From Vibrio penaeicida (lineage in GTDB: Bacteria > Pseudomonadota > Gammaproteobacteria > Enterobacterales > Vibrionaceae): 64,000 nt of DNA. The translations under genes were made by a program, and so were the position numbers. Shown here one piece after another: positions 33,656-42,606 of this stretch. The notes beneath the pieces are model-generated. The model ran no database searches. It saw nothing but the letters and a program-made list of their open reading frames with translations, and had not been told where the DNA came from. The number at the start of each line of letters is the position of its first letter. Within the stretch, counting starts at the first letter, position 1. The DNA is taken from NCBI RefSeq assembly GCF_002933855.1, contig NZ_BFAQ01000006.1:1-64000 (forward strand), written 5' to 3'.

Positions 33656-35185
33656 TTAATTCACTCGATTGATTCGTTCAGCAATAAACTGGGCTTTTGC
33701 CCCAAATATAACTTGTACACCATTGGAGCCAACGTTAATTACACCCATCGCACCAATGTCTTCCAAGCCTTTGGCGTTCACAAGTTTGGTATCCACCACT
33801 TCAAGACGAAGACGGGTAATACACGCACTTACAGACGTCAGGTTTTCTTTGCCACCAAGGAAGTCCAATGTCAGCTTAGTCAGCTGTTCGTCGGTTAAAT
33901 CTAATTCTTCTTTCGCCTCTTCACTTCTGCCCGGAGTTTGCAGATTGAATTTGCGAATAGTGAATCGGAAAACGACATAATAAAGCGCAGCCATCGGCAC
34001 ACCGACCAATACCGCCGCAAAGTAGTTCGTCTCGAACCCATTCATGGCAGGCATAATGCCAAGTGTAATGTAATCAATAAATCCAGCAGAGAAAGATTTG
34101 GCTAAGTGCGCATCCAGCAAGTACATAAACATGTATGCGAAGCCAGTACAAAGCGCATTGAATAAATACAGCAACGGCGAAATAAAGATAAACGCAAATT
34201 CAACAGGCTCTGTAATTCCTGTTAGGAAACATGTGAGCGCCGCTGAAAATAAGATGCCTGCAGCGTATTTTCTCTGGCTGGTTTTGGCTTCGTGGTACAT
34301 AGCTAAACATGCAGCTGGCAATGCAAAGAGCATAAGTGGGAATTCACCCTGCATGAATTTGCCTGCGCCTTGATAGGTGGCAGAATCAAAATCCTTCACA
34401 CCATCCGCCAGCATTTTAAACCAGATAGCCTGATCACCATTGACGATTTGCCCAGCTTCCGTTGTGAATTCACCAAACGTAAACCAGAAAGACGGATACC
34501 AAATGTGGTGTAAGCCCAATGGGATCAACGCACGCTCTGTAAATCCAAAAATGAAGGTAGAAAGCGCTTGGTTATCACCGTTAACAACACCCGACAAACC
34601 ATCAATACCACTTTGAACATGCATCCACACGTTAGGCAGTAATAGCCCAAGTACAAACGCAGCCAAAGCCGTCACAATCGGAACAAATCGCTTACCAGAA
34701 AAGAAGCCTAAAAATGCGGGTAATTGAATTGCGTGGAATCGGTTATACATGGACGCGGCGAGAATACCCGCTATCAAACCGCCGAATACCCCCATTTGTA
34801 AGCTAGGGATGCCCAACACCAGAGCGTACGCTCCACCTTCGAGTGCCATTTCTTGGGTAACACCCGCACTCACACCAATAGTCATGTTCATCACCAGCAT
34901 CGCGACAACTGCCGCCAGACCCGCAATACCCGATTCTTTCGAAAGCCCAACCGCGGCCCCAACAGCAAACAACAATGGCAAGTTGCTGAAGATGACATCT
35001 CCAGCGCCAACCATGAGTGGAATGCCAAGTTTGTCACCGAATGCAAGCAATAAACCTGCAGCTGGCAAAATAGAAATTGGGAGCATCAACGCGCGCCCAA
35101 CAGTAGAAAGTTTTGATACACCCTTCATGAGATACGCAAAGGGGGATGAGCCTTTATTGGGCTTCATCGCAGCTTCAGTTGTCAT
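33656..35185 (-). CDS. PTS sugar transporter subunit EIICB, glucose/GlcNAc family
   Basis: A 509-aa phosphotransferase permease with EIIC (about 15-395) and EIIB (about 430-505) domains. The EIIC part has RALMLPISILPAAGLLLAFGD, ERALIPLGLHHIWYPSFWF and the substrate-site motif GITEPVEFAFIF. The EIIB part has the phosphorylation cysteine in SVSACITRLRLEV. No EIIA domain, so phosphate would come from a shared EIIA. Similarity in the membrane part is closer, by eye, to PtsG than to NagE, but glucose, glucosamine or GlcNAc cannot be told apart. AAGGAAC is the ribosome-binding site. A heptanucleotide tandem repeat and a LysR-type gene lie upstream on the other strand. Confidence 0.88.
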   Translation of the reverse strand: MTTEAAMKPNKGSSPFAYLMKGVSKLSTVGRALMLPISILPAAGLLLAFGDKLGIPLMVGAGDVIFSNLPLLFAVGAAVGLSKESGIAGLAAVVAMLVMNMTIGVSAGVTQEMALEGGAYALVLGIPSLQMGVFGGLIAGILAASMYNRFHAIQLPAFLGFFSGKRFVPIVTALAAFVLGLLLPNVWMHVQSGIDGLSGVVNGDNQALSTFIFGFTERALIPLGLHHIWYPSFWFTFGEFTTEAGQIVNGDQAIWFKMLADGVKDFDSATYQGAGKFMQGEFPLMLFALPAACLAMYHEAKTSQRKYAAGILFSAALTCFLTGITEPVEFAFIFISPLLYLFNALCTGFAYMFMYLLDAHLAKSFSAGFIDYITLGIMPAMNGFETNYFAAVLVGVPMAALYYVVFRFTIRKFNLQTPGRSEEAKEELDLTDEQLTKLTLDFLGGKENLTSVSACITRLRLEVVDTKLVNAKGLEDIGAMGVINVGSNGVQVIFGAKAQFIAERINRVN

Positions 35186-35230
35186 GGTTGTTCCTTATAG
35201 TTCTAATCGATAAAACGGGTTATCGATAGA

Positions 35231-35271
35231 TATTGGTTATTGGTTATTGGTTATTGGTTATTGGTTATTGG
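35231..35271. repeat. Heptanucleotide tandem repeat (TATTGGT), 5.9 copies
   Basis: Five perfect copies of TATTGGT and a sixth lacking its last base, in the 256-bp region between the divergent PTS and LysR genes. It starts 46 bp upstream of the PTS start codon. Simple repeats in such a place can change length by slippage and alter promoter spacing. Confidence 0.85.
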
Positions 35272-35333
35272 CAAAATGTTCACAACCTACTCTACGAATC
35301 TGAAGAATTATTGAAGTAGAGAATTGTTAGTGC

Positions 35334-35355
35334 TTTGTAAATAGACACTTACAAA
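35334..35355. promoter_or_regulatory. Candidate LysR-type operator upstream of the LysR gene
   Basis: A perfect inverted repeat TTTGTAA - 8 bp - TTACAAA with the T-N11-A layout of LysR-type regulator sites, 87-108 bp before the LysR start codon. Its right half CACTTACAAA occurs again at 36380-36389, upstream of the D-glutamate cyclase/TRAP/pxp genes. Confidence 0.6.
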
Positions 35356-35441
35356 TAACGCTCACTAACCTTGCATCTCTGGGTCACTAGGGATATATCT
35401 TAAGGGCATTAATGGAGCAAAAAACGGGCAAGGAAAGCGTA

Positions 35442-36338
35442 ATGAATTTCAAGCGTATTGAGACATTTGTGTTGGTGGCAACTCTCGGTAGCTTTCGTAA
35501 AGCAGCAGAGCAACAGTTCACCACCCAACCTGCGATTTCGACCCGAATTGCGGGATTGGAAGAGGAATTGGGCGTAAAGCTGTTCGACCGAGACGCTTCT
35601 CCAGTTGTTCTTACAGCCCAAGGTAAAGACCTATTACCTTATGCTGAAAAAATGCTGTATATGGCGGAACAAATGCACAAACGTGCCGACATCAGCCGAT
35701 TACTTTCAGGAACCCTGCGTTTGGGTGTATCTGAAACCATTGCGCATACTTGGCTAACCGATTTTCTCAAAGTACTTCATCATGAGCTGCCGAACCTTGA
35801 TGTGGATATGACGGTTGATGTCACGGGAAACTTGAAGAATAGCTTGCTAGATAGGTCACTGGATTTGGCTTTTTTAATGGGGCCGGTTCCCGAACCTGGG
35901 ATCACTAATCACGACCTTTGCCAGTTTCCATTGGTATGGGTGGCCAGCACCGATCTGCCTTTGCCTGATAAAACCTTATCGCTGGAAGAAATGGTTCAGT
36001 ACCCGATCATTACTTACGCTCGCAACACCCAACCCTTTTCCGAGATCAGTGAAAAATTCATGCAGATAGATGGGCTCCCCGCGCGTTTTTTCTCGTCCAG
36101 TTCACTGTCTGCCTGTCTTAAGCTCACCCAAGATCAAATTGGTATTTCTACCTTGCCACTGGCGACAGTCTCTTCCGATATTAAGCGAGGTGTACTTAGA
36201 AAATTGGACGCCCAGTGGGAACCCTCTGCGCTAGCTTTTACCGCTTCGTATCCTTCGGTTGCATTTAACAGTGCGGCTGAGCTTGCCGCAGAGATTGCGG
36301 TGAGAGTGGCAGAGAAATTTGAGCAGGGTGATAAATAA
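35442..36338 (+). CDS. LysR-family transcriptional regulator
   Basis: A 298-aa LysR-type regulator. The N-terminal winged helix-turn-helix (MNFKRIETFVLVATLGSFRKAAEQQFTTQPAIS..., residues 1-60) is followed by the periplasmic-binding-fold effector domain (about 88-295). I chose the ATG at 35442, 10 codons inside the longest frame, because it matches the family start and has GGAAAG at good spacing. It is followed on the same strand by the D-glutamate cyclase-like gene, the TRAP transporter and pxpABC. A shared operator motif upstream of both this gene and that operon suggests it autoregulates and controls 5-oxoproline or D-glutamate use. Effector identity is inference. Confidence 0.9.
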   Translation: MNFKRIETFVLVATLGSFRKAAEQQFTTQPAISTRIAGLEEELGVKLFDRDASPVVLTAQGKDLLPYAEKMLYMAEQMHKRADISRLLSGTLRLGVSETIAHTWLTDFLKVLHHELPNLDVDMTVDVTGNLKNSLLDRSLDLAFLMGPVPEPGITNHDLCQFPLVWVASTDLPLPDKTLSLEEMVQYPIITYARNTQPFSEISEKFMQIDGLPARFFSSSSLSACLKLTQDQIGISTLPLATVSSDIKRGVLRKLDAQWEPSALAFTASYPSVAFNSAAELAAEIAVRVAEKFEQGDK

Positions 36339-36367
36339 AATTTATACCAGTAAGTAAAAAACCATAA

Positions 36368-36389
36368 TTGGACTTTATGCACTTACAAA
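36368..36389 (+). promoter_or_regulatory. Candidate LysR-type operator upstream of the TRAP/pxp operon
   Basis: A 22-bp sequence ending CACTTACAAA matches the palindromic site at 35334-35355 in 15 of 22 positions, with the right half identical over 10 bases. It lies 46 bp before the start of the D-glutamate cyclase-like gene. Confidence 0.5.
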
Positions 36390-36434
36390 GCAACACTTGC
36401 GTTACATTTCTTTAACAACGGACTGCTTTGCGAA

Positions 36435-37256
36435 ATGCCAAACACACATTCTAAGCCTTCAGCCTATAAGACTCAGTTACTTACTCAAGCTTCTGAAGTC
36501 AGAAAGAAAATTCGACTAGGAAAATTCAACCAGCCAACCAGTGGTGTCGCCTCTGGGCTGGTTCAAGGCAATATCGTGATACTGCCGCAAGACTGGGCAA
36601 ACGACTTTTTACGGTTTTGCCAGAACAATCCAGCCGCTTGCCCGTTAATTGCCGTTTCTCAACCAGGGCACCCTCTGCTGTCCGATCTTGGTGAAGACAT
36701 CGACATCAGAACGGATGTGCCAGAATTCAAGGTGTTCCGACACGGGGAACACGCAGAAACCGTTACCGACATTAACAGCCTTTGGCAGTCAGATTTTGTC
36801 ACGTTTGTACTCGGGTGCTCATTTTCATTCGAAGATGCGCTCGAACGCGCAGGGCTTACAGTGAGAAACATCGAATCCCAAACCAATGTTTCTATGTACA
36901 AAACCAATATTCAAACCACGCCAAGTGGTCGGTTTCACGGCAATATGGTGGTGTCCATGCGCCCATTTGTGGCATCAGATGCGATCCGCGCCATCCAAGT
37001 CACCTCTCGCTTGCCAAAAGCACACGGTGCCCCCGTCCACATTGGCGATCCTGCCCTGATAGGGATCGATGATCTATCACAGCCTGACTTTGGCGATGCC
37101 GTCGACGTGCACCAACACGAACTTCCTATTTTTTGGGCCTGTGGTGTCACCCCACAAGTGGCGATCGCCAATGCAAAACCCCCCATTGCGATCACCCATG
37201 TACCCGGAAAAATGCTCATCACAGATTGCCTAAACGATGAACTGGCAGTGCTGTAG
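36435..37256 (+). CDS. DUF1445 putative hydro-lyase / D-glutamate cyclase family
   Basis: A 273-aa cytosolic protein of the DUF1445 (putative hydro-lyase) family, whose mammalian relative is D-glutamate cyclase, which converts D-glutamate to 5-oxo-D-proline. Family landmarks are visible: [16 protein letters not shown] N-terminal segment ([16 protein letters not shown]), [13 protein letters not shown] near residue 130, [27 protein letters not shown] near 155, and the C-terminal [32 protein letters not shown]. It is full length. It opens an operon with TRAP transporter genes and pxpABC (5-oxoprolinase), which fits well with a D-glutamate to 5-oxoproline activity feeding PxpABC. The link is inference from context. 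Confidence 0.85.
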   Translation: MPNTHSKPSAYKTQLLTQASEVRKKIRLGKFNQPTSGVASGLVQGNIVILPQDWANDFLRFCQNNPAACPLIAVSQPGHPLLSDLGEDIDIRTDVPEFKVFRHGEHAETVTDINSLWQSDFVTFVLGCSFSFEDALERAGLTVRNIESQTNVSMYKTNIQTTPSGRFHGNMVVSMRPFVASDAIRAIQVTSRLPKAHGAPVHIGDPALIGIDDLSQPDFGDAVDVHQHELPIFWACGVTPQVAIANAKPPIAITHVPGKMLITDCLNDELAVL

Positions 37257-37311
37257 CTGATCAGCTATTACTTAAGCTACTAATTAAGCGATATAAATGG
37301 AGATTAACATC

Positions 37312-38283
37312 ATGAAATGGATAGCAAAAACCGCAGCCACATTACTTATCAGTGGATTAGCCGCTCACAATGCGATTGCCGCTAAGTGGCACATGCCAAC
37401 ACCTTACGGGGATGGTCACTTACCTACTCAAATCGCTTATCAGTTCGCGAAAGATATCAAAAGCTATACCGATGGTGACGTCGATATCACTGTATATTCT
37501 GGTGCCTCTTTGATGAAACACCCTGAGATTCCACGTGCAGTGCGCACTGGCCAAGTTCAGCTTGGGGAAGTGTTCATCGGAATCATGGGAAACACGCACC
37601 CCATCTTTAAACACGACAACATTCCTTTCCTTGCGACCAATTACGACCAAGCCAAGAAGCTATGGTTAGCCGCTAAACCAGAAGTTGAAAAGCAACTCAG
37701 CAAAGAAGGGTTGATGCTTCTGTACACAGTGCCGTGGCCAGCACAAAGCCTTTACACGAAGAAACCCGTCCAATCGTTAGCCGATCTACAAGGCAGTAAG
37801 ATGCGCGCCTACAGCCCATCCACATCGCGCCTTGCAGATTTAATGAATACCACCCCGACTACTGTACAGTTGCCGGACATTCCGCAAGCATTCAGCACCG
37901 GTATTATTGATGCAATGATCACCTCTCCATCAACAGGCGCAAATGGGCAAGCATGGGATTACCTAAGCCACTTCACAGAAGTTAAAGCATGGATCCCTAA
38001 AAACTTCGTTGTTGTAAACAAGCGTGCGTTCAAACGCCTAGATAAAGACACCCAGAAGAGCATTCTAACGGCGGCTGAAAAAGCAGAAACATCAGCGTGG
38101 AATCTCGTTGTAGAGCGTGAAGCTCGTGATACTGCCATCCTTGCAGATAACGGCATCAAAGTAACGCAACCATCCGAGAAGCTGCTGTCGGAACTGAAAG
38201 AGATTGGCATCACCATGACGAAAGAATGGGAACAAGAAGCCCCTTCAGAAGTAAAAACGGTGCTAGACAGATATAACCAATAA
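37312..38283 (+). CDS. dctP: TRAP transporter substrate-binding protein (DctP family)
   Basis: A 323-aa periplasmic solute receptor of a tripartite ATP-independent transporter. The signal peptide MKWIAKTAATLLISGLAAHNAIA is cleaved near residue 23; the mature protein starts AKWHMPTPYGDGH. The family motif DLQGSKMRAYSPSTSRL, with the Arg that binds the carboxylate of the ligand, is near residue 162, and NFVVVNKRAFKRLD is near 235. I chose the ATG at 37312, with GGAG at 9 bp, over the upstream ATG because it gives a proper signal peptide. Neighbouring 5-oxoprolinase genes suggest 5-oxoproline or a related compound as ligand. Confidence 0.92.
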   Translation: MKWIAKTAATLLISGLAAHNAIAAKWHMPTPYGDGHLPTQIAYQFAKDIKSYTDGDVDITVYSGASLMKHPEIPRAVRTGQVQLGEVFIGIMGNTHPIFKHDNIPFLATNYDQAKKLWLAAKPEVEKQLSKEGLMLLYTVPWPAQSLYTKKPVQSLADLQGSKMRAYSPSTSRLADLMNTTPTTVQLPDIPQAFSTGIIDAMITSPSTGANGQAWDYLSHFTEVKAWIPKNFVVVNKRAFKRLDKDTQKSILTAAEKAETSAWNLVVEREARDTAILADNGIKVTQPSEKLLSELKEIGITMTKEWEQEAPSEVKTVLDRYNQ

Positions 38284-38294
38284 TACATTACCTT

Positions 38295-38320
38295 AAGGCT
38301 CTGTTTTCAGGGCCTTTCTT
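38295..38320 (+). terminator. Attenuator-like hairpin between dctP and dctQ
   Basis: AAGGCTCTG / CAGGGCCTT pair (one mismatch) around a TTTT loop, followed by TCTTT. Such a partial terminator would give more binding protein than membrane subunits. A perfect 16-bp palindrome AATACTTCGAAGTATT follows at 38342-38357, just before dctQ. Confidence 0.6.
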
Positions 38321-38373
38321 TGAACTAGGGTCTGTAGACCTAATACTTCGAAGTATTGCTGTGGGGTTTTTCA

Positions 38374-38880
38374 GTGAATACGTTTAAACACACTCTTTAT
38401 ATGCTGTCTGGCTACTCATCTGGGTTGTGCATCGTTCTGATGATGCTGATCATTTTGGCTCAGGTTGTGGGTCGCTTTTTTGGGTTTATTGTGCCGTCAG
38501 CCGAAGATTTTTCCGGCTACGCTTTGGCGGCATCCACTTTTTTTGGGCTTGCATACGCATTTCGGGAAGGTGGACACATTCGCGTTACGTTGGTGATTCA
38601 ACGTCTACCTGAACGCGTTCAACACTATCAAGAAACGTTCATCCTTATTTTTGCTTTTCTCTTGGTGACTTTTATGAGCTTTTACTGCGCCCATATGGTG
38701 TGGGAATCCTACGATTTTGAAGAAGTCACCCATGGCTACATTCCGATTCCGTTGTGGATACCGCAAGTGCCTGTTGCACTTGGCATGTTTGGTCTTAATT
38801 TGGCTGTTCTCGATAACCTCATTTTGACATTGAAAGGGCAAGCGCCAACTTACAAAGCCCACGAAGGCGAGACGGAGTAA
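38374..38880 (+). CDS. dctQ: TRAP transporter small membrane subunit (DctQ family)
   Basis: A 168-aa four-helix inner-membrane subunit. Hydrophobic segments at about residues 13-35, 50-70, 85-110 and 130-150 and the FREGGHIRVTLV motif near residue 70 identify the DctQ family. GTG at 38374 is the probable start, behind GGGG; the frame is open further upstream through a palindrome. It works with DctM to form the permease, driven by a sodium gradient. DctM follows 12 bp later. Confidence 0.88.
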   Translation: MNTFKHTLYMLSGYSSGLCIVLMMLIILAQVVGRFFGFIVPSAEDFSGYALAASTFFGLAYAFREGGHIRVTLVIQRLPERVQHYQETFILIFAFLLVTFMSFYCAHMVWESYDFEEVTHGYIPIPLWIPQVPVALGMFGLNLAVLDNLILTLKGQAPTYKAHEGETE

Positions 38881-38892
38881 GGAAAAGCACTC

Positions 38893-40200
38893 ATGGATAT
38901 TTCTGTTATTTCTATTATCTTAGCGCTCACCATGATCCTAATGCTCGCGGCTGGGATATGGGTGTCGCTTGCCTTAATTGGCGTTGGTGTTCTCGGTTTG
39001 TACATGACGGGGAATGAACAAATCGGCTTGTTGTTCGCTACCTCAAGTTGGGGTGGAAGCACCAGTTGGTCACTCACGGCTTTGCCGATGTTTATTTGGA
39101 TGGGAGAACTGCTGTTTAGAACTCGCCTGTCTGAAGATCTCTTTAAAGGGCTTGCCCCGTGGTTAAGTGGGTTTCCGGGTAAGCTCTTGCACGTTAACGT
39201 ACTGAGCTGCGGTATTTTCGCTGCGGTGTCGGGCTCATCTGCTGCAACAGCAGCGACCATAGGGCGTATGACATTACCGGAACTCAAAGCCCAAGGTTAC
39301 AGCGAAAAAATGGCCATAGGCACACTTGCAGGTTCTGGCACTTTGGGCTTACTGATCCCACCTTCTATCATTTTGATTGTTTATGGCGTGGCCGCAGAAG
39401 TGTCCATTGGTCGGCTTTTCATCGCTGGAGCCCTACCCGGACTTATGCTGGTGTTGATGTTTATGGGCTACACCGCAGTATGGGCGCTACTCAACAAAGA
39501 CGGGCTTCCTGCACACAGTAAAGAGAGCGTGTCTTTCACCGTTAAGTTGGCGGCACTGAAAAAGCTCCTTCCTATCGTGAGCCTTATCTTATTCGTACTC
39601 GGCTCAATATACGGTGGACTAACGACACCAACCGAAGCGGCTGCGCTGGGTGTCTTTGGCGCACTCATTCTGGCGTGGACGACGGGTTCTTTATCGCTGA
39701 ACAACTTTCTTGATAGCTTGCTCGGTGCGGTAAAAAGTTCCTGTATGATCGGGCTAATTCTAGTTGGCGCGCACTTTCTGACACTGGCAATGGGCTTTTT
39801 GGGTATTCCTCGCGCTTTGGCTGAATGGATAGCGACGTTTACTCTGTCTCCGTTTGAATTACTAATCTATCTAACGGTGCTGTTTGTTATTCTAGGGTGT
39901 TTTTTGGATGGCATCTCTGTTGTTGTGTTAACCGTCGCAGTTGTCATGCCAATGGTGCAACAAGCTGGCATCGACTTGTTGTGGTTTGGTATATTCATTG
40001 TATTGGTTGTCGAAATGTCACAAATTACCCCGCCAGTTGGGTTTAACTTATTTGTCATTCAGGCACTCACAGGTAAAGACATACTCTATGTGGCTCGCGC
40101 TGCGCTGCCCTTTTTCCTATTGATTTTAGTTGGTTTGGTAATGATCACCGTATTCCCAGAAATCGTGACTTACTTACCCACCACCATGACACAAAGATAA
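38893..40200 (+). CDS. dctM: TRAP transporter large permease (DctM family)
   Basis: A 435-aa inner-membrane permease of normal length, about 12 hydrophobic segments. Motifs SGSSAATAATIGRMTLPEL near residue 112, GTLAGSGTLGLLIPPSI near residue 142 and the C-terminal ITPPVGFNLFVIQ near residue 378 are the hallmark DctM signatures. Together with DctP and DctQ it should import a carboxylate with sodium. It sits between the D-Glu cyclase-like gene and pxpABC, so the substrate is likely 5-oxoproline, D-glutamate or another amide/carboxylate. Spacing to pxpA is 42 bp. Confidence 0.93.
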   Translation: MDISVISIILALTMILMLAAGIWVSLALIGVGVLGLYMTGNEQIGLLFATSSWGGSTSWSLTALPMFIWMGELLFRTRLSEDLFKGLAPWLSGFPGKLLHVNVLSCGIFAAVSGSSAATAATIGRMTLPELKAQGYSEKMAIGTLAGSGTLGLLIPPSIILIVYGVAAEVSIGRLFIAGALPGLMLVLMFMGYTAVWALLNKDGLPAHSKESVSFTVKLAALKKLLPIVSLILFVLGSIYGGLTTPTEAAALGVFGALILAWTTGSLSLNNFLDSLLGAVKSSCMIGLILVGAHFLTLAMGFLGIPRALAEWIATFTLSPFELLIYLTVLFVILGCFLDGISVVVLTVAVVMPMVQQAGIDLLWFGIFIVLVVEMSQITPPVGFNLFVIQALTGKDILYVARAALPFFLLILVGLVMITVFPEIVTYLPTTMTQR

Positions 40201-40242
40201 TCGAATCTGCGTTTTTAAAAGACATCGTTTAAGAGACAAAAC

Positions 40243-40977
40243 ATGAAACTGAATTGCGATATGGGTGAGTCCTTTGGCGGTTGGGCCAAAGGACAGGATT
40301 CTCACGTCATGCCTTTTATCGACATGGCAAACATTGCGTGTGGTTTTCACGCTTCAGACCCACTGACCATGGACAAAACTGTTCGCATGGCCGTCGAGAA
40401 CAACGTAAAAATTGGTGCGCACCCTGGCTACCCCGATCTGATTGGGTTTGGGCGTCGCAACATGGATATTGCCCCACAAGAGCTCGAAGCCATATTGATC
40501 TACCAAATTGGCGCTCTTGATGCGATTTGCCAAAAACACGGCACCGAAGTCAGCTACATCAAACCTCACGGTGCGATGTACAACCAGATGATGAAAGACA
40601 AAACCATTCTGTCGACAATCATGAAAGCGGTTCGTAAAGTTCGTCCGCTTTGCCCGCTAGTGGTGATGGCAACCCCAAATAACGACATTATTCGAGCCAT
40701 GGCTCAAGAGCACGGTATTGAGGTGTGGTTTGAAGCGTTTTCTGATCGGGCATACGACGATCAAGGCTACCTCGTTTCGCGCAATGAAGTGGGCTCGGTT
40801 TACACCGATTTCACCAGTATCAAAAATCAAATCTGCCAAATCATTGAAGAAGGCTGCGTGACTACGATTACAGGTAAAAAGCTCTCTATAAACGTAGACA
40901 CCATCTGCATTCACGGAGACGGCGAACACGCTGCCAGTGTGAGTGAAGCGGCGGCAGTAATGAGGAGAGCCAACTAA
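40243..40977 (+). CDS. pxpA: 5-oxoprolinase subunit A (LamB/YcsF family)
   Basis: A 244-aa cytosolic protein of the LamB/YcsF family, subunit A of the ATP-dependent prokaryotic 5-oxoprolinase that opens 5-oxoproline to L-glutamate. The start MKLNCDMGESFGGW is diagnostic; DMANIACGFHASDP, KIGAHPGYPDLIGFGRR and the SYIKPHGAMYNQM metal-site motifs are all present. Its stop overlaps the pxpB start by one base (TAATG), and pxpC overlaps pxpB, so all three subunits are tightly coupled, as usual for this enzyme. Confidence 0.95.
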   Translation: MKLNCDMGESFGGWAKGQDSHVMPFIDMANIACGFHASDPLTMDKTVRMAVENNVKIGAHPGYPDLIGFGRRNMDIAPQELEAILIYQIGALDAICQKHGTEVSYIKPHGAMYNQMMKDKTILSTIMKAVRKVRPLCPLVVMATPNNDIIRAMAQEHGIEVWFEAFSDRAYDDQGYLVSRNEVGSVYTDFTSIKNQICQIIEEGCVTTITGKKLSINVDTICIHGDGEHAASVSEAAAVMRRAN

Positions 40978-41669
40978 TGCGCATAGAGCCGGTCAATGAA
41001 ATGACCTGTATCGTGTATTTTGGCGACCAAATTAACGAACAAATCGCACAACAAATAAGCTGGGCGATCAACCGAATACAGGAAAGCCTTGGCGACATTG
41101 TGATCGACATTATTCCGTCTTACACCTCCATTTTAGTGTGTTATGACGTCAATAAAACCGATCGATTCAACATCATTGCCAATCTAAAAAGTGCGCTTCG
41201 TGGATCGGGTTCTGCCCATACAAAAACTCAGTCTTCACACGTTGTAGACCTGCCCGTTTACTATGGCGATGAGGTCGCTTTAGATTTACAAGATATTTGC
41301 GATCACCATAAGCTGAGTAAAAGTGAAGTCATCCAAATCCATAGCGATAAGATCTATCAAGTTTACGCCATTGGATTTAGCCCCGGCTTTGCCTATTTGG
41401 GAACAACAGATGAACGCATCACCATGCCACGCAAATCCACACCTCGTTTAAAAGTCCCCACGGGCAGCGTTGGCGTGGCGGATAACCAAACAGCGATTTA
41501 CCCAAGCGCTACACCCGGTGGTTGGCAAATAGTGGGTCGAACGCCGCTCAAGATGATTGATTGGGAAAGCGACTCTTTGGCTCGTGTTGCAGTCGGCAAT
41601 CAAGTGCGATTCCGCCCCATAACTCGCGAAGAATTTTTGGATTTGGGAGGGCAGTTCGATGAGCTTTGA
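40977..41669 (+). CDS. pxpB: 5-oxoprolinase subunit B (KipI family)
   Basis: A 230-aa KipI/allophanate-hydrolase-subunit-1-like protein. The family core GFSPGFAYLGTTDERITMPRKSTPRLKVPTGSVGVA lies at about residues 135-170 and GGWQIVGRTPL near residue 180. PxpB together with PxpC forms the part that takes over the phosphorylated intermediate from PxpA. The start overlaps the pxpA stop by one base and the end overlaps pxpC by 11 bp. The protein is full length with no oddities. Confidence 0.94.
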   Translation: MRIEPVNEMTCIVYFGDQINEQIAQQISWAINRIQESLGDIVIDIIPSYTSILVCYDVNKTDRFNIIANLKSALRGSGSAHTKTQSSHVVDLPVYYGDEVALDLQDICDHHKLSKSEVIQIHSDKIYQVYAIGFSPGFAYLGTTDERITMPRKSTPRLKVPTGSVGVADNQTAIYPSATPGGWQIVGRTPLKMIDWESDSLARVAVGNQVRFRPITREEFLDLGGQFDEL

Positions 41670-42579
41670 AGTTATTAATCCGGGGCTGCTTGCATTGATT
41701 CAAGATCTCGGCCGTTTTGGGTACCAACACATGGGCATTACCACGGGCGGTCCTATGGATGAACATGCCTTTTGTTGGGCAAATCGAATACTTGATAACC
41801 CTCAAAATGTGCCGCAGCTTGAAATAACGTTTGGAAAGCTTACTTTAAAGGCACTCGCAGATACTTGTATTGCGATAACAGGCGCAGACTTAAACGCCAG
41901 AATCGGCGATAAAAAAATTCAGCCTTGGAATACGTATCGAATCCGAAAAGGCGATACCCTAAATTTTGACTCTCCTAAGAACGGCTTACGCGCTTATTTA
42001 GCGGTTAAGGGTGGCTTTACAATCGACCTGCAACTCGATAGCGCATCGACAGTATCACGAGAGAAAATCGGCGGTATTAAAAATGGACGCGCGTTAAAGC
42101 AAGGGGATGTTCTCCGGTTTACCCCATGTAAAGACGACATCAAAACTCGAACACCAAAATGGGCGATCCCTGACTACACAGCGCCACTGGAATTGGGCGT
42201 GATGCTCGGATACCAGTACAGTGATTTTCCCAATAACGACATCATGACTCTGTTTTCCAGCGCTTATGAAGTCTCATCCCACATTGATCGAATGGGCTAC
42301 CGGCTGTCTGGTCAAGCCATTCGCTGCAATCGAGATGGCATTATTTCAGAAGGCATTGCCTACGGTGCAATACAGATTCCTAAAGATGGGCAACCCATCG
42401 TGCTCATGAGAGACAGGCAAACTATCGGGGGCTACCCCAAAATAGGGTGTTTAAGCGCGTTAGGGGCTGGCCAGCTCGCGCAGCGCGCCCCAGGTAGCCA
42501 AATTAGTTTTTACCAAATGGATGTGGGCGAAGCAGAAGCGCAGCGCGTCATCTTTAATCGAGTCATGCAAACTAAATAG
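41659..42579 (+). CDS. pxpC: 5-oxoprolinase subunit C (KipA family)
   Basis: A 306-aa KipA/allophanate-hydrolase-subunit-2-like protein. IQDLGRFGYQHMGITTGGPMDEHAFCWAN near residue 14 is the family signature, followed by ITFGKLTL and the C-terminal DRQTIGGYPKIG motif near residue 255. It overlaps pxpB by 11 bp. With PxpA and PxpB it would convert 5-oxoproline, delivered by the TRAP transporter or made by the cyclase-like enzyme, to glutamate. It is the last gene of the operon and converges with a carbon-nitrogen hydrolase gene 27 bp away. Confidence 0.94.
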   Translation: MSFEVINPGLLALIQDLGRFGYQHMGITTGGPMDEHAFCWANRILDNPQNVPQLEITFGKLTLKALADTCIAITGADLNARIGDKKIQPWNTYRIRKGDTLNFDSPKNGLRAYLAVKGGFTIDLQLDSASTVSREKIGGIKNGRALKQGDVLRFTPCKDDIKTRTPKWAIPDYTAPLELGVMLGYQYSDFPNNDIMTLFSSAYEVSSHIDRMGYRLSGQAIRCNRDGIISEGIAYGAIQIPKDGQPIVLMRDRQTIGGYPKIGCLSALGAGQLAQRAPGSQISFYQMDVGEAEAQRVIFNRVMQTK

Positions 42580-42606
42580 CGGTCTGATAAAAGCCCCGAG
42601 CTCAGA

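Noticed and set aside
35231..35271. Possible CRISPR-like array
   Set aside because: The units are only 7 bp and directly adjacent without spacers; it is a simple tandem repeat.
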